DNA from: Loxodes magnus
Taxonomy: Eukaryota; Ciliophora; Karyorelictea; Loxodida; Loxodidae
Assembly: GCA_946699065.1 (NCBI GenBank)
Contig: CAMPDV010001451.1
Coordinates: 44,805 to 108,804, forward strand
Reading direction: 5' to 3'
Length of the DNA: 64,000 nucleotides
Shown: in pieces, positions 49,700 to 62,278 of the stretch
Layout: the number at the start of each line of letters is the position of its first letter
Position numbering within the stretch: position 1 is the first letter of the stretch
The notes under the pieces: model-generated
Databases searched by the model: none
Seen by the model: the letters and a program-made list of their open reading frames with translations, nothing else
What the model was told of the DNA's origin: nothing
Position numbers and translations under genes: made by a program

Positions 49700-51200
49700 T
49701 TGAATTTCATTCATTAGTCCTAATTTACTTACTGCTCATATTTAACTTCTTCTTCTGTTTCTACTACTTCAGATTTGTCCAGATCATTCTATCATTGTAG
49801 TAGTTCACCATTTCGTTCGAGAATTCCAATTCTTCTTCAATGTAACTTTTTGTGAAAGTTTTATATCTCTAAAATCAATTTCTTTAAATTATTTTCAAGT
49901 AGGAAATTTAAGACTAAGATAATTTTGATTGTATGCTAACATCTTTAGTAAATCATAATTTTTTAATTCTTGAAGTCTTAAATAAGATCTTGTAGACCTT
50001 CACAGGATTAAGCATGTACAAAGCTATCTAAATCTCCATCGATTCAAATCTTAGAGCGATTAATTTTGAAGTGTCTTTACTATAAGCTATATTTGAAATT
50101 ATATGATAAGGTTAAAAAATGTAAATAGAAATATTTGTCTAGTCATAAATCTATTTAATTTAGTATAAGCATAAATAGGAAATTATCTTAAATCATTATC
50201 AACATCTTCAAAATAAAATTATGAAGTTTGCAATTATTTTATATTATCTGTAGCATCTTAAAATAGCTTTACTTTTTTATCATAAAATTTGTTCAATAAT
50301 TTTTTAAGGCGTTTAATTTCTTGCTACTTTTCTTTAAATGGTGTGTATATATTTCTTTATTTTTCTAATGCTACGTAGAATTGTTTCTCATGGAAAAATT
50401 TCTGAGCCATACTCTGCTTTAGGGATTAAAGAGACTTGAAAATTCTATTAAAATTTTAAGGAGTGATATTCTAATATTTTGTCAACTTTAATTTGAGTTC
50501 ATTAGCACATTCCTTATATTTGTAAAATATTTCTTAGCTATGAATTTATAATATTCGTATTCATGAAAAGTATATCCCAAGTAAACTACCTTCTTATCTT
50601 TTAATTTCTTAATTGTTCAAGCTAATGCAAATTTTAATGTCTTCTTTTTTTTAATTTTTAGTTCTAAAGCATACATACTCACACTTATTAACATTAATTT
50701 TCAAATTTACTTATCCGAACACTTTACATGTTATTCTTGACAATAAATTCTTATGATCTTCATTAGAAATCGGTAGCAAATTATCTGTGCAAACTTTATT
50801 TACAAAAGAAAGTCAGCAGATTTTTAAAGGCAAATAATTTTTAATCAATTTTCAAATACCTGACAACAATATCATAGAAGACAATAGCTATAACAGGACC
50901 TTGTAAGTTTCCTTACAATACTTCATTACTATATAAAACAGTTAAAAGTTAAAAAGCTTTGTTAAAGCCTTAGTAGTCAGCCATCTGACCTATTCTATCA
51001 GCTTGTCTCCATTAGTTTGTTATGAATTCCTACTAGGCTTATTTAGGCGGTATAGCCCTTCATTAGTGCACCATCCTTTAATATTCTGAATAGCTTTAGT
51101 CTTGCATGTAGCGTTCCTAATTATTTATCCTAGGATTAAGATTTGAATTAAAGAATTTTTTTCTATAAATTTTTCCGCTTTATGTTGGATATATCCTATA
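49700..51200 (-). mobile_element. LINE ORF2 relic: reverse transcriptase
   Basis: Minus strand, in order: 'EVLQGNLQGPVIAIVFYD' (about 50,930-50,870), corresponding to the 'GvLQGDpiSPlLF' box; 'VCTDNLLPIS' (about 50,800), the altered YADD box, where the second Asp is Asn; and 'LKINVNKCEYVCF' (about 50,700-50,660), the 'LxINxxKCExxxF' box. These are the three landmark boxes of non-LTR reverse transcriptase in correct order and spacing. They lie in more than one frame and the active-site Asp is lost, so it is a dead copy. The endonuclease upstream is not recognised; an ORF1 relic (51.25-51.8 kb) is directly upstream instead. Confidence 0.8.
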
Positions 51201-51249
51201 GTTTTTAAAAATATCTTATTTATTCTTTCTTTAAATTTCACTTAGTTAG

Positions 51250-51794
51250 TAACAGTATTTTCATTTTCGTTATTTACTGCACATGTAACATTTTATTATT
51301 CTTTTAAACTATTATTCCTGTAACACTTTTTTAATTTAAATTTACTTATTATTTTAAATTAATGTTTACTGTTTATTTTAATTTGAGGCTTCATTTTCTA
51401 TTTCCATAGGATCTGACTAATTCTGTTAAAACGAAAATGGTGTTAACTTAATTTATTATTAAATTTAAAGAATTCTTTGTTCCAGTTTGTTTATATTTCT
51501 TATGATGATTAATATTGTTTCTCAAGCAAAGATGTTATTAGTTTTTCTACTTTATCAGTGAGGTATCTATTTTTGAATATAAACTCTTTTAATGACTTAG
51601 ATAATATTTCTGTTTGAGTTTGTGTCAGAAGTTTTTTAATTCTGGATTTCCAAGTGGTAAATGTTCGTCATATCAATCATATTTCTCACTTTCACTCATC
51701 GTAATTATTTCGCTTTTTTATTTTTTTAGAGAATTTTCCTGTTTAAATGTTTTGTTCAAAGTTCTGTTATTTCTTAGAAGCCATTTTATGAATT
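51250..51794 (-). CDS. LINE ORF1 relic, MASKKQQ type
   Basis: ATG on the minus strand at 51,794: MASKKQQNFEQNIQTGKFSK, the same start as the 6.2-kb copy. One clean frame of about 130 codons follows, with seven or more Trp (many from TGA), 'LTDKVEKLITSLLEKQYQSS' and 'QTNWNKEFFKFNNKL'. Near 51,280 CYMCSKQRKWKYC is a worn knuckle. The region upstream of the reverse transcriptase relic makes this the likely ORF1 of that LINE. Confidence 0.65.
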
Positions 51795-51965
51795 AATATA
51801 TAATAAATCTCTTTAAAATGTATCATCTAAAAAACTAATATCTAAATTATGCTAAAATTATTCAAAGCAGCTTATTAAGATGAATGGCAGTTTTACTTTA
51901 CTCAAGTGATTCATCAAAAACCTTGCTTCATTAATTTAATAATAATAATATTAATTTTAAATTTT

Positions 51966-52898
51966 CCGTTTTAGGGATTTCCAACCCCGTTAGGAGGACA
52001 GCAGTTCATGCTCCCTGCTGTTAAATATAAATATTTAGGACGTCCAATTTTAGCGAGATTGGGAACTCGGGTTTCTCCAGGTTTTCCTTCCTTTTACTTG
52101 ATATGGTTCCATCTTGATCTTGTATATTGAACCATCCGGGTTACAATACATTCTTTTCATTCTTGCTTCTTCTTTTTTCTTCTTTTGTTGTTCTTTTTTC
52201 CAATAGTTTCTTTATTTCTATTAGAATTTCTAACACTTCCGATAAAAATGTCATACGCTTCCACAGCAGAAACATTTTTTTTATTTTGAATTATTTTCCT
52301 TGATTTTTTTGCTCTTTCTAGGCTTCGATTTCCATTTGTATAACTCCAGTTTCGCTTTACTCCTTCTTAAAAGTTTACAATTTCTCTTCTATTTTTCCGA
52401 ATCTGTTATCCAGTTTAGTCTGTTTCTAAAGCTAATTTTAGGATTCGTTAGTCTGACTTTGTGAGATATTCCAAAAGGCGTTAAGATCTCTTTCTTAGGA
52501 TATAAGTCTTGACTCAATTCATTCTGCTAGGTCCAGCTTTGCCATCAGTATATCATTGTTCTTCTTCAATCTCTTGACATCTTCCTGGAGGTTCAGTACC
52601 ACTTTGATGAGCTACTCAATGCTCATCTGGCCAGAAGGGTTGAACTCTGATACCTCCTGGTGGAGAACAGAATTCATCTGTTTCCTCGGTTTCTCGCTTA
52701 AGGTTGGAGTTTCCGTGTGTATATTCTTCAAGGTTGGCTTTCATTCGTTTTGTTAGTCTCCAAGTTGTTAGTTCAGTGTTGGTTAAGGTTGTGATAGAGT
52801 AGATTGTTAAGATTATTAAGACTTGGTTTCTTGCTTCCTCCCTTCCTTTTTTGTTTAGGAAGAGGTGGTATAGAACCTGACTTGAAACCTTCGACCAT
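51966..52898 (-). CDS. LINE ORF1 with coiled coil and CCHC knuckle
   Basis: ATG on the minus strand at 52,898: MVEGFKSGSIPPLPKQKRKG. A typical ORF1 coiled coil follows: 'SIEQLIKVVLNLQEDVKRLK', 'KNNDILMAKLDLAEWIESRL', 'LDNRFGKIEEKLQTFKKEQ', then 'QMEIEAQKEQ'. The knuckle CFCCGSVWHFYRKC (about 52,275-52,235) fits C-x2-C-x4-H-x4-C. The C-terminal part has 'MYCNPDGSIYKIK' and 'GETRVPNLAKIG'. Early, knuckle and C-terminal parts need frame changes, so it is not intact, but it is the best kept and most GC-rich ORF1 here and so probably the youngest. Its 5' end lies about 25 bases from the edge of duplication copy B. Confidence 0.8.
51998..52021. other. Stem-loop at the 3' end of the 52-kb ORF1
   Basis: ACAGCAG and CTGCTGT form a perfect 7-bp stem with a 10-base loop. 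It overlaps the C-terminal codons of ORF1 and is not preserved in the related relic at 43.0 kb. Confidence 0.4.
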
Positions 52899-52923
52899 TT
52901 TTTAATCAGGAATTTTATGATTA

Positions 52924-54279
52924 TATTTTTATTTTATATAAAATTGCTTGAAAAAGGCTATAAATTATTAATATTAAGTGAATAAAAATTTTATAATTTT
53001 ATGATTTTTAGATTTATATTTAATCTAATAAGATATTTATTTGCTGTTTAATCATGTTATTTTTTGAGTTAAATACTTTATGATATCCTCCCAATCTTTA
53101 TTTTTAGTTTCTTCATCTTTTGTTGCAAATAAAGCAATATCAAGTAATTCTCTTCTAAAATTACAACCAAGTTTTATAGTATAAATTCATTACAATTGAT
53201 TGTAAATACTCAATTAAAAATGCAAGAAATCACAATATAATAAAAATTATTGTATATTTATTCATTTCCTAATTTATAACTATTAAAAGCATCAATTTGT
53301 AGGTTTTTAAATATAAAAATGAAATCTATAAGTCAATTTATTTCTTCTTTTTTAGCCATAAAATAGTAATTAATCAGTTTCATTAATGTTATTTTATTTA
53401 TAAAACTAATAAAGCCAAGTTTAGTATTTTCAAGATTTTCTCACTTTTCAAGTAAACTCGACGTATAAACCTCATCCCTTCTCAAGATGGTCCTGAATGT
53501 ATAGTTTACATGTTTTTCTAAATATATTCAAATTTTTTATTTTCAGCTCAATTAAATTTATCTGTATCATTAAAGAAAAGTTAAACATAATCTTGAGCCT
53601 TGTAAGATAAGGAATAAAAGAGTAGTTGTTAATTAACCTTTTCATCATAAAATTATCATTATTATTAACTTCCATAAGCATTTTTATAGAAATGGAAAAA
53701 CTTATATTTATCATAAGCTGGACTTCTGAGAAATTTGCAAGTGCAGTATCACCATCAGTTTAAAGTAATAAATCTTGTGGCTTAAAGAATAATGGAATTC
53801 ATAATTTTTAGTTTTAATGTCATGATTTTTATTCTGCCTTTGATTTAAAAGTTTTAGGTTTAGTTATATTGTAATAAACTATTTTAACCTTTCTATATTT
53901 TAGAAAATTTAAGACTCTTTGTTGCTTTTCATTTTCTCATTTTTGTAGATCATTATACTAAAAGAATACAGTGTTTCATCCACATAATTCAAAAAAAATT
54001 GTAATAAAAGGCACTGTCACCGAATAATTCGCATTACTTGCAACTGTTAAATATCTATTTTTTAAAGAGTTGATCTTTATCACATCTCTTTAGCATCAAT
54101 TGCTACACAGATACTTTAGTTATCATAATTCTAAAATCTAAACAGGAGATTGTATTGTCTCATTTGATGTGATATTGAATTAAACTTTGAAAGTAAAATA
54201 TTTACTGAAGTGTTTTAATTTTATGTTATCTTTTATTTGCTAGCTTAAAGTTAGATTTCTATTTTTATAAAAGACATAG
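52924..54279 (-). repeat. 1.4-kb repeat, copy B, with worn coding sequence
   Basis: As copy A (15,292-16,671). The related standard-code open stretch is 53,472-53,714 on the minus strand. Relative to copies A and C it has its own small indels, so none of the three is a simple recent copy of another. Confidence 0.7.
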
Positions 54280-55192
54280 TTTTAAATTTTGTGTTGGTTA
54301 TCTTAAAAATAAAAAAAATAAAAATCCTAATTAAGTTGATCAAGTTGCTAAAAAGATTCCTTAAAATGTTGTGTTTAGCTGCTTAAATTATTAAAGCTTG
54401 CATTTAAAATATTTTTCTGATAAATCGAAAAAGTTTCGTTTAGTAACTTTTCTTAAGTTTAGCTATCTGTTCTAAAGGTAAAAAGGAAAGTATAAAGAAA
54501 ATAAAAAAGCGTTAAAAGAAAAATAAAAGCGAAAACTTTTTTAATCTTCATATTTATCAAGCTATAAAAATTTGAAATAAATTAAAATTACAGCCAAAAT
54601 TAAATAAAATTAAAAATTTTAACAGATAATAAAATATAAGAAGATACTATTAAACTAAAATTAAAAAATAAAAATAAAATCTAAAATTTCTTACAAAAAT
54701 TATTTTTTATAGATTTATAGTTTAATTTAGTAATAAAAAAATTTTTTTTTTCAATTAAAAATAAATAAAATAAAACTTAATAAATTTAGTAGACGGAGTT
54801 TGTATTACTAGATTCTAAAATATAAATATCAATATTTTGGAAATTTTATAAGTTTTGATTTTTTTCTGAGTTTAAATTTGAAAAATAATTCTCAAACAAC
54901 TCTAAACTTCAATTGGTTAGATTAATTGTATTTCACTAGGTTCAATTAAATAGATGATTAATCATTCAAAATTGCTTGACTTTTTATATCATGCTAATAA
55001 AAAATAAAAAAATTATATTACTTAATTTTTATAAATAATATTTTCTTTAAAAATATTATGGAATGTCTTTTTATTACAACTTTTATGCCAATAATATCAA
55101 AATTACTTTTTAAAATTACTTTCTTCAAATAACATCATTTTAATCTCAATTATCTATAATAATAATAATAATATACTTAAAGTTAGTAGAGT

Positions 55193-55986
55193 TTTGCATT
55201 CTCTGGAATTGCAACCAGTTCCTGCAGACAGTTTTTTTAACGTGGGTGTGATCCACGGCCTTTTTATTAAGTGGAAGGTTACCACTGTAACCGTTCAAGT
55301 GGTCTTGCAAAAAGCTTTTATTTGTAGATCCCTGTTGGAGTTATTCATAGTTTATTGAGTTGTCTCCATGTTCTTTTCTGCTCTTATTCGTTTATTTTCT
55401 TTCATTATCAACAGTTTTTTAAAATATGTTGATTTGATTTGCAACATCAACAAAGTTTGTATTATTGTCTTTATTTCGTTCTTTTTTATGATAATTTATT
55501 TTCTATATTTTCTAATCTTTTAATGAAACTTGTAGCAATCATTTCTTTTTCTGGATTCAATTCTGTTTTTAATTCTATTGGTATTTTTTCTATTTCCATT
55601 TTTGTGTCGTATTTAAAATTTTATTATGATTAAGTTCAGAGTTATTCTTCCGTTATTAATTTGCTACAAATAAGTTATCTTCTAAGTATTAGTAATTCGT
55701 TGTTCTAATCTTCTATGTTACTCATTAGTTCCCTTATTTTTTCGCCTAAGTTGTAAGTTGTTTCTTCATAATTTGAGATTACTTTTTAAATTTGGTCTAA
55801 TTAAATTTAAAGTTTTTGATTAGTTTCGTTTTTAGGTTAACTTATCTCTATTTATCCTACCATAACTTTACCTTCTGAAGAAGAGCTTGACTCCTCCTAT
55901 TGTTATTATTTTTTCTACATTTCTTTTGCCGCTTTTCTCTTTAGGTTTCTAAGTTAATTTTTTGAGAGTCGAAGAGATTAATCCAT
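55193..55986 (-). CDS. LINE ORF1 relic with CCHC knuckle (copy B)
   Basis: Counterpart of 17,593-18,386, ATG on the minus strand at 55,986, with only scattered substitutions. The knuckle CWCCKSNQHVLK is kept. Same remarks as for copy A. Confidence 0.75.
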
Positions 55987-56392
55987 TTTTTTAAAATTAT
56001 TTTAATTATAATTTAGTATATTTATTAAGCTTTCAATTTATTATTTATATTATATTTATTTTTATTATTTAAATTATAGTTTTTCAAAACTGTCCGCTTT
56101 ACTTTTAAGCTAGCCACAGTAGATTAGGGTGAAAAAAATTCTAGAGGATAAGTCTAACTTAATCAAAATTTCACTTACTGAAAAATTCGAATGACTGATT
56201 GCTTCTAATCTATGATTATTGGTTCCGGATTCAAATCTTCTTTCTTCACATGTCATATAATAAGGCAGATAATACAGATGATAATACTATATCTTGGAGT
56301 AAATCTACGATTTTCTTCAATTAATATTTAATTACAGAAAATTTTTTACTTTAAAAATCAAAGATTTAAATAGATAAAAAAATTGGATTATA

Positions 56393-56423
56393 GAGCGTGT
56401 TGCACTCTCGTTGGTGCAAGCTC
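56393..56423. other. Stem-loop (copy B)
   Basis: Identical to 18,793-18,823. Confidence 0.6.
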
Positions 56424-56439
56424 TTTAAATTAATTTTAT

Positions 56440-56740
56440 TTAATGCTGAAAAATAAAATTTAATAAATCTCTCTATCCTTGTTTTCTCTTCCAACAGTGA
56501 GTACATGCAATTTAACCTTCCAAAGCAAAGGATGCAATATGTGATTACTGGTACATCTTTTCCCCGACCTATGATGAAGAAGGTTTTCTCCTGGTATTCA
56601 GAGTTCTCCAGCTTGTCAAATCTTCCTTCTAGGAGTTTTTTGCTATCGGTTTCTCTTTCTAATATTTATCCTCCGACCGCGCTCATTTTTAGTTGCCTTG
56701 TTGGGCCTCCAAGCAGCTTCCGAAGGAAGGGCTTTCCACC
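56440..56740 (-). CDS. LINE ORF1 fragment (copy B)
   Basis: Counterpart of 18,840-19,140 with a few substitutions (e.g. at about 56,646, 56,700, 56,718 and 56,721). Confidence 0.5.
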
Positions 56741-57076
56741 TTATTTAAATTTAATTATTTAATAATACATAAGAATTCTCATTTGGAGAAACTAGAATGT
56801 CTTATGATTGAATCAAGAAAGGTCAAGGAAAGATTTAAGATTTTTTTAATATAAGAGAGCACTAAACATTAGTTTAAACTTAATTCGAGACAAACCAAAT
56901 CACAGTATATTATTAATTATTTTTAGCTTCTTAAGCAATTAAAAAATAGATTTAAATATTATGTTTTTAAATATAAATTATACTGAAAACTAATTTCATC
57001 ATACTAATATTAGTTTTCTATTCTAAACTGTTATAATTGTACTGTAGCTTCCTTTATTTATTTGCTTTATAATCAA

Positions 57077-58382
57077 ATGTAAGGCATCTAGTTGTGTTAA
57101 TACTGCTTATATCCATTTAACCTAACCAATGCTGTTCCTACCCTCTTACCTTGTGGACATACTTTTTGTAGTTTATGCTTAAAGACTTAGAAGTATCTAT
57201 AGGATTAAATGAGCTGCTGCATTTGTTATAAGGTGTTCAGATTTAGATTTGAAGATTTAGATATAAATGATGAATGGGTGAGTATAGTGTAATAGAATGA
57301 GGAATATAGTAATAGGTAAGTAGTATAGAAATTAGATGAAATGAAGAAGTAAATTATAGAGAAGCAAAAGAAAATAACTAAACTATAATAAATCATTACC
57401 TACTTGTTTCTAAATACTATACCATCACATACTACATACTACTAATCACTGCTACTTAACAATACACTACTATATACTATCCATCTATCATCCTTTATTT
57501 CTATCATATAGAAATACTCCTCAACCAATATCCAATTAATATACCAGAAAATATAATCTAAAATAATAGATTAGAGAAGTATTTAATAAGGATAAAAGTA
57601 AAGTAGCTAAACTTAGTAGATTTATAAGGAATCTAATTATATTCATTTCTTTTAATGGGCAGCTTAAATACTTTGATTATTTAATATAGAAACAGAAGAA
57701 ATTAGGAAAATCTAAATAAGTATAATAGTTCCATATTTTAGTAGTAGTATTGAGTATTAAAATAAGTTATTCTTAGTTGGAGGAGAAAAAAATGAGTAAG
57801 AAGTAAAAGAAACTTGATAGTTCGACTTCGAAGGAAATAGTAAGAAATCGAATAATCTTAACTAAGGTAGATCTATATTTGGAATAGCAGCAGCTTAAGA
57901 TTTTATTTATGTAGTAGGTGGATTTAATAATAGTTAGAAATTAAGAACAGTAGAAAAATTAAGAATAGGAAGTGAGAGTAAATGATAATACTGTTCTTAA
58001 TTTCATTTTGGAATATCATGATAGACATTAGTAGCAGATAAAAGAGAAGAAAATATATACTAATTTGGAGGAATAAATTAAAAAGAATAAGTTTTAAAGG
58101 ATATATGAAAGTATAATATATAGAATGATACATGAAATAAGTATAGTTTCAATCTTCCTGAAGCTGTCTCTCTTCCTTTAGTATTATTAGAACCACTTAT
58201 TATAATAGGAAGATTTAAAAACGCTGGAAAAGAGGAATACCTAAGGAAAATATATAAAAGAAGCAATTAATAATGATAATAAAAAGAATTTAGACATGAT
58301 TTTTTTTATTTATCAGGATTAAAAAAAAGAGATAGATTTACTTATTCTTTTATTTTTAATCAGATTGGCTTTTTTTTGTTGA
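57077..58382 (+). CDS. RING finger, coiled-coil, Kelch-repeat protein, copy B
   Basis: ATG at 57,077. The RING finger and coiled coil appear identical to copy A. In the Kelch part copy B has a 3-base in-frame deletion at the second blade ('YVVGGF' instead of 'YVVGGSF'), several amino-acid changes ('FGIS' for 'FGIA', 'LIIIGRF' for 'LIIVGGF', losing one of the two Gly of the last blade), and one extra base near 58,222, which moves the last ~50 codons into another frame relative to copy A. A 2-base deletion lies near 58,422. Copy A looks the better gene, copy B a diverging or decaying paralogue. Where each copy stops is unsure because TGA can also be Trp. Confidence 0.75.
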
Positions 58383-59042
58383 GAATCGATATAGAAAATT
58401 TGAATTACAAGACTTTAAGAGTGCAAAGATGAGTGAAGACTAATAGATTTAAATATTTAATGATTTAAAATATAAAAAATAATAATTTGATATTAAATTA
58501 TAGATAATAAATATTAATAATGTATTGTAATTTTTCTATTTATTGAATTGTTAGGAAATATTAATGATAATAGAGTTTTTATTTATATAAAAATAAGAAT
58601 TATTTATAAAGCATAAATAGATAAACTGTATTTTCATTGTTAAAAAATGAAAAATAAACTATAAAATCCATCAAATGGTTATTATTTAATTGTTTATTTT
58701 AAGTAACTTTATTTAATTTTATTTCATTTGTACTAAATAATTAAGACAAATATATTTTACACAATCGATATATTTAGTTTAAATCTATTTTACAGCTAAA
58801 AATAAAGTAAATAAAAAGCAAGAGATTGAATATTCTAAAGAATTAAAATATTAAAATTTCTAACTATATAATAATAATTCTAAATATTAGAGAACCCTAA
58901 GTTTAATTCAAGATCTTTAAGGAGACATTATTGTCAATTAATACTTTCTAATTATCTTATAATATACACTTTTAAATATTTACTTTATATTCATTATTAT
59001 TAAGATATCTATATGCTTATTACTAAGAGCTTTTCAAACCTC

Positions 59043-62000
59043 ATGGAGAATCAATTAAGCATATTTGTATCATCAAATCAACCTAAATAAGAAATCAAGA
59101 ATTCCTTTAACAAAAATGCAAAAATGCAAAGCTGACATTTAGGATAAGAATATCTATTACTTTGAGCTTTTAGTTTATTAATGAACCTTAGTCTAGTTTT
59201 TAGAGCTTAAACCTTGGCCTTTTAATTAAATTTAGTTCATAGACAGGATTTATTTTGTCTTCGAAAAGCAATCAGCTGGCTTCTTTATCAATTACTAGAC
59301 AAAAGTTTGATTATTTTACTTATATGTCAAATAATTAATTTTAGGTGTGATTCATAATAAAGATCTTCAACTAGCATTTACATTAACTAACAATTAAAAG
59401 GTAAAATCTTTAGTTAAATCTATCGAGCCACTTTGAATACCTTATTGCTAACTAATTTTCAATATGCTAAAGTTCAGTTGTACCAAGAAAGAACTTTGAA
59501 TCTAAGAATATCGTTCAATTTTTTGAAAGCCTTAGTATCTTAGAACAAATAATTAGAAAAATAACTAAAAAGTATAAGGAAAAACATATTTAAGAGAACT
59601 AGATACTCATTTAGCTTTACTTCAAGCTTTAATTAGAGTAATTCCCTTAGTTGTTTCTATGTATTACTCTTAACTGTATATTAACAATCATTAGGTTAAG
59701 TTCTTTAATCCACAGCCAAGGTTATATTCTGAAAGAAACTATAAATATAAGAAAAGATTTCTAGCTTAAAAGAGAGAAGGAAGACTTCTTTTCTATTTTA
59801 AATGTAACTAAAAGGTTTAACTTATGTTGCTTGGAAGTATTAAATTTGGATTTAAAAGGCTAGTTATTTATAATTAAGAATGCAAAATAAGTGAAATAAA
59901 AATATCGCTGAAAGGTATAAAAATAAGACATAAAAGCTACAAATATTTGAAATTAAACAAAACACTTGAAAGGAAAATTTGAAATAAAGATATAAATAAA
60001 TTGTAATAAGACTCAAATAAGCCTTTATAAAATAAACTAAATCTATTATAATTAATTATAGTTATTATTAATTTAAGCATCTTCATAATAGATATTAGTA
60101 TTCTAACAAATAATATTATTTATACAGTTTGATAGATATAAGATACTAATAACTTTAACATTTAAACTTAACTTTATTTTTATTTAATTAATTAAAAAAG
60201 GCGGGAAATTTATACACTATATTTAATAATAACATAGAATGGATTTCAAAATTAAAGAATTAGAAACTAAAAATATCTTAATTGTATTAAATTATAAACA
60301 TCTTTCTATAATTTAGTTCTTAAACAAGGCTTATTTAAAATAACTGCTAAGATATAGATAAATTTAAGTTTTATTATTTTAGCTTGTTAATAATATCTCT
60401 TTAGCCAAGTAATTATTACTAAAGCTATTTAATAGTAACTATACATATTAGAATAAATATCTTCCAATCTTTATGCATAGTTAATAAATACAATCGCAAA
60501 AATCTATTTTTTATTTACTCTTTATTATTTAATCTAGCTAAATTACTATTTCTTAAACCTTAATTGAATTTATACCTTTAACTTTATTAGCTTCCTCAAA
60601 TTTAAGGAGTGAGATTTTATTCTATTAATTCAAACTAAAGCTTTTTTGTCGCTTGATTGTTAGATTTAGCATTTTATAGAATAAATAGCCCTTATGTCTT
60701 ATTTTGAATTTTAGTACAAACAGAATTTCTGATCCAAGTTCTTTTTTAATGGAAACACATAATTTCAAATTATTGTATCAGTATTTTGGTTTAAGTTGTA
60801 TCTTCAACTTTATTATCTAACTATCTAAATGGTCTGAAGATACTGTGAGTTAAATGATAAACCTAGATATTTTTGTAAAGCATATGTTGAATCTTGTGAA
60901 CTTCTATTAAATTAAGTTCTTTTAAAATGCTCATTAGTATTTCCCTGTTATCTTTTAGTTGATACTTTTATTATGCTTAGACATTAAAAGACTCTCTACT
61001 TGAAATTTACTTAGATATTGTCTTAAGCTGACATTAATTTAATTATCTAAACCTTATTTCATTAATAATAAAAAGTTGGTAAAATAGAAGTATCAAAAGA
61101 CTGAAGAGATAGTTTCTGTTTCAGTTAGTTTGAAAGAGGTTGGAAAATATTTGAGTACTCCCTATATCGTTCCCCTTAAATCTAAAGTTGTTTACATATA
61201 AAATAGATTCTAAAAGGTGTTAGTTATTAAAATAGTGTCTAGTTAATTCCTAGGTTATATAAGTGATTTATTAATAAACTCTAAGAATGATTACTTGTTT
61301 AATATTCCAGTTACATCCTTAATTACTATCTTATTCTTAATATTGATTTAAGATATTTGATAATTACTTAATTTATATTTAAAGCTTAACTACTAAATCT
61401 AACTAACAATAGAGATATTTCTTAGTATTAATTAGTATTAATAATAAGGTAGATGATAAAGGTATATTTAAGTTAATTTTTACTAGATATGTTAGTTAAT
61501 AATGTTACTATATAACTAAATGATAGGAAAGTTAGATAAAGCTTAGATTAAATAATGGTTTATTGCTTTATTAATCTTTAGTATCTTTTACTTATTAACT
61601 ATACCTATTATTACTATTCTTTTACCTATCAAACTATTATTTATATATTACTTAGGAATCATTATAGATACTACAAAGTCAACCTCTATCACTATTATTA
61701 TATATTTCTAATCAAATACTTCTAAGTTACTTCCTCTAATCATATTCAAAACCCAAATATATCTCATACAAATTCAAACATCCACCAGTTTAGTAAGATG
61801 CTTAAATGCAACTTCAATCAGAGTTACCCAATTATGTCTTCAAAGATAAACTTTAACATTTTAAAACTTAAATAACTCCTTTAACTTCTCCATATAGTCA
61901 AGCTTTTTAAAATATAAAGCTAAATCAAGCCTAATTTTCCTTCCTAAAATACCTGAAATTATATCACTTTATTTTTATTTCAAGCAAAATAGCTAAAGAA

Positions 62001-62278
62001 CAATAAATTACTTGGCAGAATCTAAACACTAAAGATTTAATACATTGAAAAACTATTAGATGGCTAAGATACCTTAATTAAAAAATCCTATCAACCATCT
62101 ACAACCTAACTAAATAAAAAAGCTTCTAATTAATCATTATAACAGATACCTATATTACTAGAAGGATCAACGATATTGGATCAACCTTAGATTTATACCT
62201 ACTTTATCATATCTAAATTGTTAGAAAACTTAAGTTAAAATAAATTTTACCTGCTAAAGTCACAAATTTATAAGGACA
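59043..62278. other. Unassigned sequence, counterpart of 21,446-24,678
   Basis: Same comments as for copy A. Differences cluster before about 59,745; from there to about 62,220 I noticed none. Confidence 0.4.

Noticed and set aside
2560-52280. Programmed frameshift ahead of the LINE knuckle
   Set aside because: A frame change occurs near the knuckle in several ORF1 copies, but at different places in each, so decay or small introns explain it better than a conserved slip site.
45504-54279. Polinton or other virus-like element with long terminal repeats
   Set aside because: The spacer holds only non-LTR retrotransposon pieces; no DNA polymerase, integrase, capsid or packaging motif was seen here or elsewhere in the window.
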